From NCBI GenBank assembly GCA_029932425.1, contig JAOZQC010000042.1:5116-12458 (forward strand): DNA of 7,343 nucleotides, in the 5' to 3' direction. Within the stretch, counting starts at the first letter, position 1. Each line of letters opens with the position of its first letter. The notes below the pieces were generated by a model. It saw only the letters and a program-made list of their open reading frames with translations, searched no databases and was not told the origin of the DNA. Below are positions 1 through 5,625 of this stretch, one piece after another. The stretch is from Planctomycetota bacterium (GTDB taxonomy: Bacteria; Planctomycetota; JAJSAM01). The translations under genes were made by a program, and so were the position numbers.

Positions 1-1627
1 CGTCCCGGACCGCGGCCACCAGCCGGAGTCGGGCGGCGCTCACCTCGGGATCGGTGGTGAGGACCTTCCGCGCCGGGTCCTGGTTTCCGAGGTTGTAGTA
101 GCGGCTGAACGTCTCCGAGAGGGTGAGGAGGTACTGGGCCACGATCGCGGGTTCCGCCTCCCGGGCCGCGGCGGCCACCCGGTCCCCGAACCGGGCCAGG
201 AGGCGCGCGATCTCCCATTCCTCGGGGAGCGTGAGCCGGCGGCCGTCGGCGGTACCGGGCGCCCCGCCCGCCCGCCGGAGAATGGAGGAGCACCGGGCGT
301 GGGTGTACTGGACGTAGGGGCCGGTGTGGCCCTCGAAGTTCAGCATCTCCTCCCAGGTGAAGTCCACGTCCTTCACCCGTCGGGCGGCCAGGTCCGCGAA
401 GATCACGGCCCCCACGCCGACGGCCCGGGCCACGTCGTCCTTCTCCGGGAGGTCCGGGTTCTTCTCCTCGATGATCCCCCCGATCCGCGAGACGGCCTCC
501 TCGAGCACCTCGCGGAGCAGGACCGTTCCCCCCTTCCGGGTGCCGGTCTTCCGGCCGCCGAACCGGACCAGCCCGAACCCCACGTGCTCCATGCGGTCCG
601 CGAAGGGGGCCCCCATCCGCCGGAGGACGGAGAAGAGCTGCCGGAAGTGCAGGGCCTGCTCCAGGGCCACCACGTAGAGGCAGCGGGAGAAGCGGTAGGT
701 CTCCCAGCGGTGGAAGGCGGCGGCGAGGTCGCGGGTGGCGTACACGGTGGCCCCGTCCGCCTTGCGGAGGAAGAGGGGCGGCATGCCCTCGTCGGAGAGA
801 TCCACCACGAGCGCCCCGTCGGAAACGGTGGCGAGACCGGCGGCGCGGACCTTCTCGATGACCGCCTCCAGGTCGTCGAGGTAGTCGGACTCGCCCCGGA
901 TCTCGTCGAAGGAGACCCCCAGGAGATCGTAGACCTGCTGGTGTTCCGCGAGGGAGATGCTCCGGAACCGCTCCCAGAGGGACCGGGCCTCGGGGTCCCC
1001 GGCCTCGAGCTTCTGGAACCACCTCCGGCCCTCCTCCTCGTCTCCTTCCCGGTGGAAGCGGACGTAGAGCCGGGTCAGGTCGGCGATGGTGATCCTCTCC
1101 GGGTCCAGGTCCCCCCCCCACCGCCGGAAGGCCGCGAGGACCATGCCGTGCGTCGTTCCCCAGTCCCCGAGGTGGTTGATGCCCACCGCCCGGTAGCCGA
1201 GATGCGTGAAGATCCTCTTCAGGGAGAAGCCGATGCACGTGCTCCGGAGATGGTGGTAGGCGAGCGGCTTGGAGATGTTCGGAGAGCAGAAGTCGAGGAC
1301 GATCGTCCGGCCCTCGCCGTCCCGGGAGCCGGCGGCGGGATCGGCGAGGGTCTCCTCGAAGAACCGCTTCCGGTGGAGCCGGAAGTTGAGATAGGGTCCC
1401 GCCACCTCCACCGCCGTCACCCGCTCCGTGGGGACGAAGGCTTCTCCGAGCTCCCTCGCGATCTCCCGCGGGTTCCGGCGCATCGACTTCGCCGGCTTGA
1501 AGCAGGGGGCGGCGTAGTCGCCCACCGCCGGATCGGGAGGGATTTCGATGAGGGCCGCGGCCTCCTCGAGGGAGAGGGGGGTCTCCCGGGCGAGGAACTC
1601 CGCGATGTCCTGGGTGAAGCGGTTCAT
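1..1627 (-). CDS. argS: Arginyl-tRNA synthetase (class Ia), 3' end cut by the window
   Basis: This cytoplasmic enzyme attaches arginine to tRNA-Arg using ATP. About 542 residues are visible. An N-terminal Add-1 type tRNA-recognition domain (about residues 1-100, with VGDYAAPCF) is followed by a class I Rossmann core with FCSPNISKP, LRST, and GINHLGDWGTTHGM at about 149-162. The divergent second signature loop KTGTRKGGTV lies at about 360-369, in place of KMSKS, as is usual in ArgRS. The helical DALR anticodon-binding domain begins near residue 435 (YTHARCSSILRR) and continues to the edge (YYNLGNQDPARKVL). ArgRS is normally 550-590 residues, so only about 15-30 C-terminal residues are missing. 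The HIGH signature reads AYHH at residues 123-126, which is unusual. The start is the first ATG in frame; no GTG or TTG lies just upstream and no clear Shine-Dalgarno precedes it. The gene is divergent from pyrK. The family call is very secure. Confidence 0.97.
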   Translation of the reverse strand, partial: MNRFTQDIAEFLARETPLSLEEAAALIEIPPDPAVGDYAAPCFKPAKSMRRNPREIARELGEAFVPTERVTAVEVAGPYLNFRLHRKRFFEETLADPAAGSRDGEGRTIVLDFCSPNISKPLAYHHLRSTCIGFSLKRIFTHLGYRAVGINHLGDWGTTHGMVLAAFRRWGGDLDPERITIADLTRLYVRFHREGDEEEGRRWFQKLEAGDPEARSLWERFRSISLAEHQQVYDLLGVSFDEIRGESDYLDDLEAVIEKVRAAGLATVSDGALVVDLSDEGMPPLFLRKADGATVYATRDLAAAFHRWETYRFSRCLYVVALEQALHFRQLFSVLRRMGAPFADRMEHVGFGLVRFGGRKTGTRKGGTVLLREVLEEAVSRIGGIIEEKNPDLPEKDDVARAVGVGAVIFADLAARRVKDVDFTWEEMLNFEGHTGPYVQYTHARCSSILRRAGGAPGTADGRRLTLPEEWEIARLLARFGDRVAAAAREAEPAIVAQYLLTLSETFSRYYNLGNQDPARKVLTTDPEVSAARLRLVAAVRD

Positions 1628-1644
1628 GAGGCGCTCATTGAACC
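1621..1644. repeat. Inverted repeat over the argS start codon
   Basis: The plus strand reads GGTTCATGAG, then GCG, then CTCATTGAACC. The arms pair over 10 positions with one bulged base. In the argS transcript this is a stem with a 3-base loop, and the ATG of argS lies inside its 3' arm. It could hide the start codon, act as a DNA operator in the divergent spacer, or be chance. No function is demonstrated. Confidence 0.5.
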
Positions 1645-1729
1645 GCAGCCCGCCGCCGGGGGGTGAAGAATCCGGCCGGGGCCCGTTTCCCATGGGGGGA
1701 GCGCGGGGCCGGTGCTATCGTGCTTCGCG

Positions 1730-2527
1730 ATGTTCGAGACCCACGGCATCGTCACCCGGAACGACCCCCTGGGCCCCGGAGCCTTCTGGATGGAGCTTCG
1801 CGCGCCGGAGATCGCGGCGGCCGCGCTGCCCGGCCAGTTCACCATGGTGCTCTGCTCGGACGGGCCGGAGCCCCTCACCCGGCGCCCCTTCTCCATCGCG
1901 GACGTGGTGGAGGACCGGATCGCCCTCGCCTACGTGGTGGTGGGCCGCGGGACCACGCTCCTCTCCCGGGCGGCGCCCGGGGTGCGGTTGCCGCTCCTGG
2001 GACCCCTGGGGCGGCCCTTCGACCACCGGGTGCCGGCGGGGACGCACGTGATGGTGGCCGGCGGGATCGGGAGCGCCCCGTTCCCCCTGCTCGCCCGGGC
2101 GATCCGGGAGGCGGACCCGGGCGCCGGGCGGCTCGTGCTGCTCGGAGGAAGGACCCGGGACCACCTGTTCGCCCGGGAGCGGTTCCTCGAGCTCGGATGC
2201 GAGGTCCGGGAGGCCACGGAGGACGGCTCCCTGGGCCATCGCGGGTTCGTCACCGACCTCCTGCCGGACGTGCTCGCGGAAGCAGACGTCCGGCTCTACG
2301 CCTGCGGCCCCACCCCCATGTTCCGGGCGCTCCGCGGGTGGCTCGAGGCGAGCGACGCGCCCTGCCAGGTGTCCGTGGAGCCGGTCATGGCGTGCGGCTT
2401 CGGAGCGTGCTACGGCTGCGTGGTCCCCGTACGGGACGGGGAGGGTTTCCGCTACGTCAAGGCCTGCGAGGAGGGACCCACGTTCGAGATCCGCGATCTC
2501 CGCGTGGAGGACCTCCCCTCGCACTGA
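1730..2527 (+). CDS. pyrK: Dihydroorotate dehydrogenase B electron-transfer subunit (PyrK-like FAD/2Fe-2S protein)
   Basis: A ferredoxin-NADP reductase-fold protein of 265 residues. PyrK passes electrons from the FMN of PyrDB, through a [2Fe-2S] cluster and FAD, to NAD+ in pyrimidine synthesis, in the cytoplasm. The FAD-binding barrel (about 1-100) has RRPFSI at 51-56 and GPLG at 91-94. The nucleotide-binding half has AGGIGSAP at 110-117 and ACGP at 191-194. The C-terminal cluster site has C222, C227, C230 and C246, the C-x4-C-x2-C-x15-C spacing typical of PyrK. Four cysteines argue against the NfnA/SudB relatives, in which the first ligand is Asp. The start is chosen at ATG 1730 because it puts the first strand near the N-terminus. 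GTG 1712 is in frame, would add six residues and has GGGGGAG about 10 bases upstream, so it is a real alternative. No pyrD is adjacent. PyrK-like reductases can serve other partners, so the exact role is less certain than the family. Confidence 0.88.
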   Translation: MFETHGIVTRNDPLGPGAFWMELRAPEIAAAALPGQFTMVLCSDGPEPLTRRPFSIADVVEDRIALAYVVVGRGTTLLSRAAPGVRLPLLGPLGRPFDHRVPAGTHVMVAGGIGSAPFPLLARAIREADPGAGRLVLLGGRTRDHLFARERFLELGCEVREATEDGSLGHRGFVTDLLPDVLAEADVRLYACGPTPMFRALRGWLEASDAPCQVSVEPVMACGFGACYGCVVPVRDGEGFRYVKACEEGPTFEIRDLRVEDLPSH

Positions 2528-2559
2528 GGCGTCCCCGCGGCGGGGTTCTTCTCCCCGCT

Positions 2560-2573
2560 CCCCCCGCGGGGGG
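2560..2573. repeat. C6-GC-G6 palindrome after pyrK
   Basis: Six C, then GC, then six G (a seventh G follows) form a perfect 14-base palindrome 32 bases after the pyrK stop. It could fold as a short GC hairpin that slows or ends transcription, but no T-tract follows. In DNA this rich in G and C it may be chance. Confidence 0.3.
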
Positions 2574-2586
2574 GCTATGCTGCCCG

Positions 2587-2610
2587 TTCCCGCCCGGAAC
2601 CGGGCGGGAA
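2587..2610. repeat. Perfect 11-bp inverted repeat between pyrK and the SIS-domain gene
   Basis: The arms TTCCCGCCCGG (2587-2597) and CCGGGCGGGAA (2600-2610) are exact reverse complements separated by AA. The repeat lies 60 bases after the pyrK stop and 35 bases before the next start codon. As RNA it would be a very stable hairpin without a U-tract, so it may be an attenuating or stabilising structure. As DNA it has the shape of a dimeric repressor operator. The two-base spacer means the hairpin loop would have to open a base pair or two. Confidence 0.5.
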
Positions 2611-2645
2611 GCGCGCCGGGCCGGAGCCCGCGGCCGGGAGCCGTC

Positions 2646-3185
2646 ATGGCGGACAAGAAGACCCTGGATCTCATCCTGGAGGAGCTGACCGGGATCGCGG
2701 AGCGGACCTCGGAGGAGGACCTCTCCCGCCTGGCGGATCGGATCCTCGACGCGGACCGCACCTACGTGGCGGGCATGGGGCGGAGCGGACTCATGGCGCG
2801 GGCCTTCGCCATGCGCCTCATGCATCTCGGCCTTCCCGTGTTCGTAGTGGGCGAGACCACCACTCCCTCGATCGAGGAGGGGGACCTCCTGCTCTGCTGC
2901 TCCCGGTACGGCCGGTCGGGATCGCTGCTCCACTACGGGGAGAAGGCGCACGCTGCGGGCGCCGCGGTGGCCGTCATCACCATGGACCCCGAGACGCCCC
3001 TCGTGGACATCGCGGACGAGGTCCTGCTCGTCCCCGTGAAGGGGGAGCGGGAGACCCGGCAGCCGCTGGGGACCCTCTTCGAGCAGATCCTCCTCCTCAC
3101 CCTCGATGCGCTGGCCGCGGTGCTCATGGAGAAGCGCGAGGTGACGGAACGGGAAATGGCGCGGCTCCACACGAACCTCGAGTAG
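2646..3185 (+). CDS. SIS-domain sugar-phosphate isomerase, 6-phospho-3-hexuloisomerase-like
   Basis: A 179-residue single-SIS-domain protein, close to the usual ~180-190 residues of 6-phospho-3-hexuloisomerase (HxlB/PHI). PHI interconverts 3-hexulose-6-phosphate and fructose-6-phosphate in the ribulose monophosphate pathway. Family marks are VAGMGRSGLMARAFAMRLMHLG at about 41-62 (first phosphate loop GMGRSG at 43-48, conserved His at 60), VVGETTTPSIEEGD at 67-80, and RQPLGTLFEQ at about 138-147. The second phosphate loop, SGSGET in typical family members, here reads SRYGRSGS at 86-93, so phosphate contacts or substrate may differ. The start is ATG 2646, with GGGAG five bases upstream; in-frame sequence further upstream has no protein-like character. 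It lies 118 bases after pyrK, so cotranscription is possible but interrupted by inverted repeats. No hexulose-phosphate synthase is adjacent. The SIS fold is very secure; PHI activity is moderately likely. Confidence 0.82.
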   Translation: MADKKTLDLILEELTGIAERTSEEDLSRLADRILDADRTYVAGMGRSGLMARAFAMRLMHLGLPVFVVGETTTPSIEEGDLLLCCSRYGRSGSLLHYGEKAHAAGAAVAVITMDPETPLVDIADEVLLVPVKGERETRQPLGTLFEQILLLTLDALAAVLMEKREVTEREMARLHTNLE

Positions 3186-3196
3186 GAGCGCGGGAC

Positions 3197-3223
3197 GCCG
3201 CGGGCCGGGCCCGGGACCGCGGC
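3197..3223 (+). terminator. Possible terminator-like hairpin after the SIS-domain gene
   Basis: GCCGCGG (3197-3203) and CCGCGGC (3217-3223) are exact complements, with further GC pairing inside the 13-base interval. The hairpin starts 12 bases after the stop codon, where an end-of-transcript structure would be expected. There is no T-run after it, so it is not a canonical intrinsic terminator. It might act with Rho or as an RNA-stabilising end. Confidence 0.35.
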
Positions 3224-3254
3224 CCGGGGGGACGGACGGCGGCGGCGGGAAAGC

Positions 3255-3284
3255 GGGGGCGGCGGTCCGGGCCGGGTCCGGGGG
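3255..3284 (+). other. Potential G-quadruplex tract 1
   Basis: Four G-runs of at least three (3255-3259, 3269-3271, 3274-3276, 3280-3284) are separated by loops of 9, 2 and 3 bases. One loop is longer than the usual limit of 7, so folding is only possible, not expected. The run lies on the sense strand of the downstream operon but upstream of its predicted promoter. Confidence 0.3.
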
Positions 3285-3328
3285 CGGATGCCCGAGGGGC
3301 GGGATCCGGAGTCGCGGGTGGACGTGCA

Positions 3329-3356
3329 GGGGGTGACACGCCGGGTGGGCGGGGGG
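3329..3356 (+). other. Potential G-quadruplex tract 2
   Basis: G-runs at 3329-3333, 3343-3345, 3347-3349 and 3351-3356 have loops of 9, 1 and 1 bases. The two one-base loops favour a parallel quadruplex; the 9-base loop weakens it. The tract ends 10 bases before the operator-like dyad. Confidence 0.35.
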
Positions 3357-3366
3357 TGTAAGTCCT

Positions 3367-3395
3367 TGTCAAACCGAACGTTCGTTCGTTCGACA
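3367..3395. promoter_or_regulatory. TetR-type operator-like dyad upstream of the acyl-CoA operon
   Basis: The outer arms TGTCAAAC and GTTCGACA are complementary at 7 of 8 positions. Inside them lie CGAACG-TT-CGTTCG (3375-3388) and the perfect palindrome CGAACGTTCG (3375-3384), followed by one more TTCG repeat. From memory, the core fits the pattern CNAACGNNCGTTNG reported for a Thermus TetR-family regulator of acyl-CoA/phenylacetate genes (PaaR), and TetR regulators commonly control thiolase/acyl-CoA dehydrogenase operons in response to acyl-CoA. The regulator is not encoded in this window. The repeat structure is seen directly; binding by a TetR protein is inference. Confidence 0.6.
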
Positions 3396-3407
3396 GGGCC
3401 TTTTTGC

Positions 3408-3436
3408 TTGAGCGGTTCCGGGGGTTCCCGTACCAT
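3408..3436 (+). promoter_or_regulatory. Candidate sigma-70 promoter for the acyl-CoA operon
   Basis: TTGAGC (3408-3413) and TACCAT (3431-3436) match the -35 and -10 consensus at four of six positions each, with an ideal 17-base spacer. Transcription would begin near 3443, giving a ~50-base leader before the ATG at 3493. The operator-like dyad ends 12 bases upstream of the -35. A weaker alternative has TTGTCA (3366-3371) as its -35, but no good -10 follows it. Confidence 0.45.
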
Positions 3437-3492
3437 CGGCGCGTAGCCTCACGCCGCCTCTTGCCTATCGTCCGATCCAAGGGAGTGGGTCC

Positions 3493-4674
3493 ATGCCGGA
3501 AGCCGTCATCCTGAGCGCCGTCCGTACGCCCATCGGGAAGTTCATGGGTGGTCTCTCCTCCTTCTCCGCCCCCGAGCTCGGGGCCATCGCCGTCCGGGAG
3601 GCCCTGGCCCGGGCCGGCGTGCCCCCGGAGGAGGTGACGGAGGTCATCATGGGGTGCGTGCTCCAGGGGGGCCTGGGGCAGAACCCCGCCCGCCAGGCGG
3701 CCCTGGCCGCGGGCGTCCCCGACACGGTGCCTCCCTTCACGGTGAACAAGGTCTGCGGCTCGGGCATGAAGTCCGTGATGCTCGCCGCCCAGGGCGTCCG
3801 GCTCGGCGACGAGCGGGTGGTGGTGGCGGGGGGCATGGAGTCCATGACGAACGCCCCCTACTTCGTGCCGAAGCTGCGCTCCGGGCTCCGGCTCGGCCAC
3901 GGGCAGCTCATCGACCTCATGGTGCATGACGGTCTCTGGGACGCCTACCACGACTACCACATGGGGAACACCGGAGAGTTCATCGCCCGGGAGATGGGCA
4001 TCACCCGGGAGATGCAGGACGAGTTCGCGGTGGAGTCCCACCGCCGGGCCGCGGCCGCCACCGAGAAGGGCGAGTTCGAGCGGGAGATGGTGAAGGTCAC
4101 GGTGAAGCCCCGCAAGGGCGAGCCCTTCGAGTTCGGCACGGACGAGGGGATCCGCCCCGGCACCACGATGGAGAGTCTGGCGAAGCTCCGCCCCGCCTTC
4201 GACAAGGAGGGGACCGTCACCGCCGGCAACGCCAGCCAGATCAGCGACGGCGCGTCGGCCCTGGTGGTGACCTCCGACGAGTACGCGAAGGCCCACGGCC
4301 TGACCTCCCGGGCCCGGATCACGGCCTACGCCTCGGCGGGGACCGCGCCGGAGCGGGTCATGTTCGCCCCGATCCACGCCGTCCGGAACCTCCTCGAGAA
4401 GATGGGGGTGGGCATCGATCACTTCGAGCTCATCGAGCTGAACGAGCCCTTCGCCGCCGCCTCCATCGGCGTGATGCGGGAGCTCGGGTGCGACCCGGAG
4501 AGGACGAACGTCCGGGGCGGGGCGGTGGCTCTCGGCCATCCCATCGGCGCCACGGGCGCGCGGATCCTCACCACCCTCCTCCACGCCATGGAGGACCGGG
4601 GGGCGACGAGGGGCATGGCCGGGCTCTGCCTGGGCGGGGGGAACGCGGTGTGCATGGCCGTCGAGAGGGACTGA
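3493..4674 (+). CDS. Acetyl-CoA C-acetyltransferase (thiolase)
   Basis: A 393-residue thiolase, exactly the usual length, that condenses two acetyl-CoA to acetoacetyl-CoA or cleaves the latter. The nucleophile is C88 in NKVCGSGMKS. The catalytic His is H349 in GGAVALGHPIGATGAR, the second Cys is C379 in GLCLGGGNA, and the NEPF motif is at 317-320. GGMESMTNAPY at 113-123 and HDGLWDAY at 145-152 are typical of the short-chain biosynthetic/degradative acetoacetyl-CoA class (AtoB/PhaA/ThlA) rather than long-chain FadA. The start at ATG 3493 has AGGGAG seven bases upstream. It is the first gene of an operon whose next genes use acetoacetyl-CoA-derived C4 intermediates. Direction (butyrate synthesis versus oxidation) cannot be told from sequence, and atoB, phaA and thlA are not separable here, so no symbol is given. 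All catalytic residues are intact. Confidence 0.96.
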   Translation: MPEAVILSAVRTPIGKFMGGLSSFSAPELGAIAVREALARAGVPPEEVTEVIMGCVLQGGLGQNPARQAALAAGVPDTVPPFTVNKVCGSGMKSVMLAAQGVRLGDERVVVAGGMESMTNAPYFVPKLRSGLRLGHGQLIDLMVHDGLWDAYHDYHMGNTGEFIAREMGITREMQDEFAVESHRRAAAATEKGEFEREMVKVTVKPRKGEPFEFGTDEGIRPGTTMESLAKLRPAFDKEGTVTAGNASQISDGASALVVTSDEYAKAHGLTSRARITAYASAGTAPERVMFAPIHAVRNLLEKMGVGIDHFELIELNEPFAAASIGVMRELGCDPERTNVRGGAVALGHPIGATGARILTTLLHAMEDRGATRGMAGLCLGGGNAVCMAVERD

Positions 4675-4690
4675 GACCCCGGTCTGGACC

Positions 4691-4705
4691 GGGAGGGAAC
4701 GGGAG
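4691..4705 (+). promoter_or_regulatory. Tandem ribosome-binding site before the 3-hydroxybutyryl-CoA dehydrogenase gene
   Basis: GGGAGG (4691-4696) and GGGAG (4701-4705) lie in the 37-base gap after the thiolase stop. The second is six bases from ATG 4712, the expected spacing, and supports that start. The duplication may raise initiation or be incidental. Confidence 0.5.
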
Positions 4706-4711
4706 AGATCG

Positions 4712-5557
4712 ATGAACAGGATCGGAGTGGTGGGCGCCGGCACGATGGGCAACGGGATCGCGCAGGTCTTCGCGCAGATCGGCAAGGAGGTGGTCCTCGT
4801 CGACGTGGCGGAGGACCTCCTCGAGAAGGCCCTCGCCCGCATCGGGAAGAACGCGCGCCGGGTGGCGAAGAAGAAGGAGCTGGACGAGGACGCCTACGCC
4901 GCGGAGGTGACGGGGCGCATCCGGACCTCCACCGACCTCGGGGAGCTCGCGGACTGCGATCTCGCGGTGGAGGCGGTGGTGGAGAACTTCGACGTGAAAC
5001 GGCAGGTCTTCGGGAAGCTCGACGAGGTCCTGCCCGAGGGCCGCATCCTCGCCTCGAACACCTCCTCCATCTCCATCACCCGCCTGGGCGCCCTCACCGG
5101 GCGCCCGGACCGGGTCATCGGAATGCACTTCATGAACCCCGTGCCGGTGATGAAGCTCGTGGAGGTGATCCGCGGCCAGCTCACCTCCGAGGAGACCGCC
5201 GAGGCCGTGACCGCGGCGGTGCGGGAGCTCGGCAAGACGCCCGTCCTGGCGAACGACTTCCCCGGGTTCGTGGCCAACCGGATCCTCATGCCCATGATCA
5301 ACGAGGCGGTCTTCTGCCTGATGGAAGGGGTGGCCGCCGCGGAGGCCATCGACGAGGTGATGAAGCTCGGCATGGCCCACCCCATGGGCCCCCTGGCCCT
5401 GGCCGATCTCATCGGCCTCGACGTCTGCCTGGCGATCCTCGAGGTGCTCCACCGCGATCTGGGGGACTCGAAGTACCGGCCGTGCCCCCTGCTCCGCCGC
5501 ATGGTGGACGCGGGACTCCTCGGCCGGAAGACGGGCCGCGGTTTCTACGACTACTGA
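4712..5557 (+). CDS. hbd: 3-hydroxybutyryl-CoA dehydrogenase
   Basis: A 281-residue soluble NAD(P)-dependent enzyme that interconverts acetoacetyl-CoA and 3-hydroxybutyryl-CoA; 280-290 residues is the normal length for the monofunctional Hbd/PaaH family. The Rossmann domain opens with IGVVGAGTMGNGIAQ at 4-18 and has an acidic D31 after the second strand (VVLVD), which favours NAD(H). ASNTSSISIT at 114-123 is followed by VIGMHFMNPVPVMKLVEV, with catalytic H139 and its partner E151. N189 (GFVANRILMP) completes the active site. The C-terminal dimerisation domain has GMAHPMGPLALADLIGLD at 220-237 and ends GRKTGRGFYDY. It is 37 bases after the thiolase and in the same direction, so it very likely shares its transcript and takes its product. 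The crotonase that would follow in the pathway is not next to it. Nothing appears truncated or altered. Confidence 0.96.
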   Translation: MNRIGVVGAGTMGNGIAQVFAQIGKEVVLVDVAEDLLEKALARIGKNARRVAKKKELDEDAYAAEVTGRIRTSTDLGELADCDLAVEAVVENFDVKRQVFGKLDEVLPEGRILASNTSSISITRLGALTGRPDRVIGMHFMNPVPVMKLVEVIRGQLTSEETAEAVTAAVRELGKTPVLANDFPGFVANRILMPMINEAVFCLMEGVAAAEAIDEVMKLGMAHPMGPLALADLIGLDVCLAILEVLHRDLGDSKYRPCPLLRRMVDAGLLGRKTGRGFYDY

Positions 5558-5580
5558 GGCCCACGGGCACGGGAGGCCGG

Positions 5581-5599
5581 GGCCGGGCTCCACCCGGCC
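5581..5599. repeat. Hairpin in the spacer before the acyl-CoA dehydrogenase gene
   Basis: GGCCGGG (5581-5587) and CCCGGCC (5593-5599) are exact complements around the loop CTCCA, 23 bases after the dehydrogenase stop and 26 before the next ATG. The stem is short but entirely GC. It could be an intercistronic processing or stability element; no T-run follows, so termination is unlikely within this operon. Confidence 0.4.
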
Positions 5600-5625
5600 G
5601 GGGCCCATACGGATCGGACGGCACC

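Larger units (their letters stand above)
3186..3492. other. 307-base intergenic region, G-rich then regulatory
   Basis: No convincing gene lies here on either strand. The first ~170 bases are extremely G-rich on the plus strand, with a hairpin after the upstream stop and two possible G-quadruplex tracts (3255-3284 and 3329-3356). From about 3361 the composition changes abruptly to a more AT-containing stretch with an operator-like dyad, a TTTTT run (3401-3405) and a plausible promoter. The region is the obvious control point for the acyl-CoA operon that starts at 3493. Confidence 0.7.

Noticed and set aside
299..1666. Long open frame on the plus strand opposite argS
   Set aside because: It is an antisense shadow made by GC-rich codon bias: the product is low-complexity G/P/E/L/R with no motif, while the minus strand encodes an unmistakable ArgRS.
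1638..1671. Sigma-70 promoter for pyrK (TTGAAC with AAGAAT)
   Set aside because: The spacer would be 22 bases, too long for a normal promoter, so the pyrK promoter remains unidentified.
2577..2645. N-terminal extension of the SIS-domain protein
   Set aside because: It would translate the 11-bp inverted repeat and adds no family sequence. ATG 2646 has a well-spaced GGGAG.
3401..3405. TTTTT run as the tail of an intrinsic terminator
   Set aside because: No stable hairpin directly precedes it. The nearest dyad ends at 3395 and looks like an operator, and the run lies just before a good -35 element.
3124..4842. 572-codon open frame on the minus strand across the thiolase gene
   Set aside because: The translation is rich in His, Gly, Arg and Pro and resembles no family. 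The plus strand carries thiolase with all catalytic residues, and the frame runs through the promoter region.
4568..5608. 346-codon minus-strand frame opposite the 3-hydroxybutyryl-CoA dehydrogenase
   Set aside because: Same composition artefact; it spans two gene ends and shows no motif or ribosome-binding site.
5482..5625. N-terminal extension of the acyl-CoA dehydrogenase
   Set aside because: It overlaps the previous gene, reads as Pro/Gly/Arg-rich spacer sequence, and family members begin at MDFxLTEEQ, which is at 5626.
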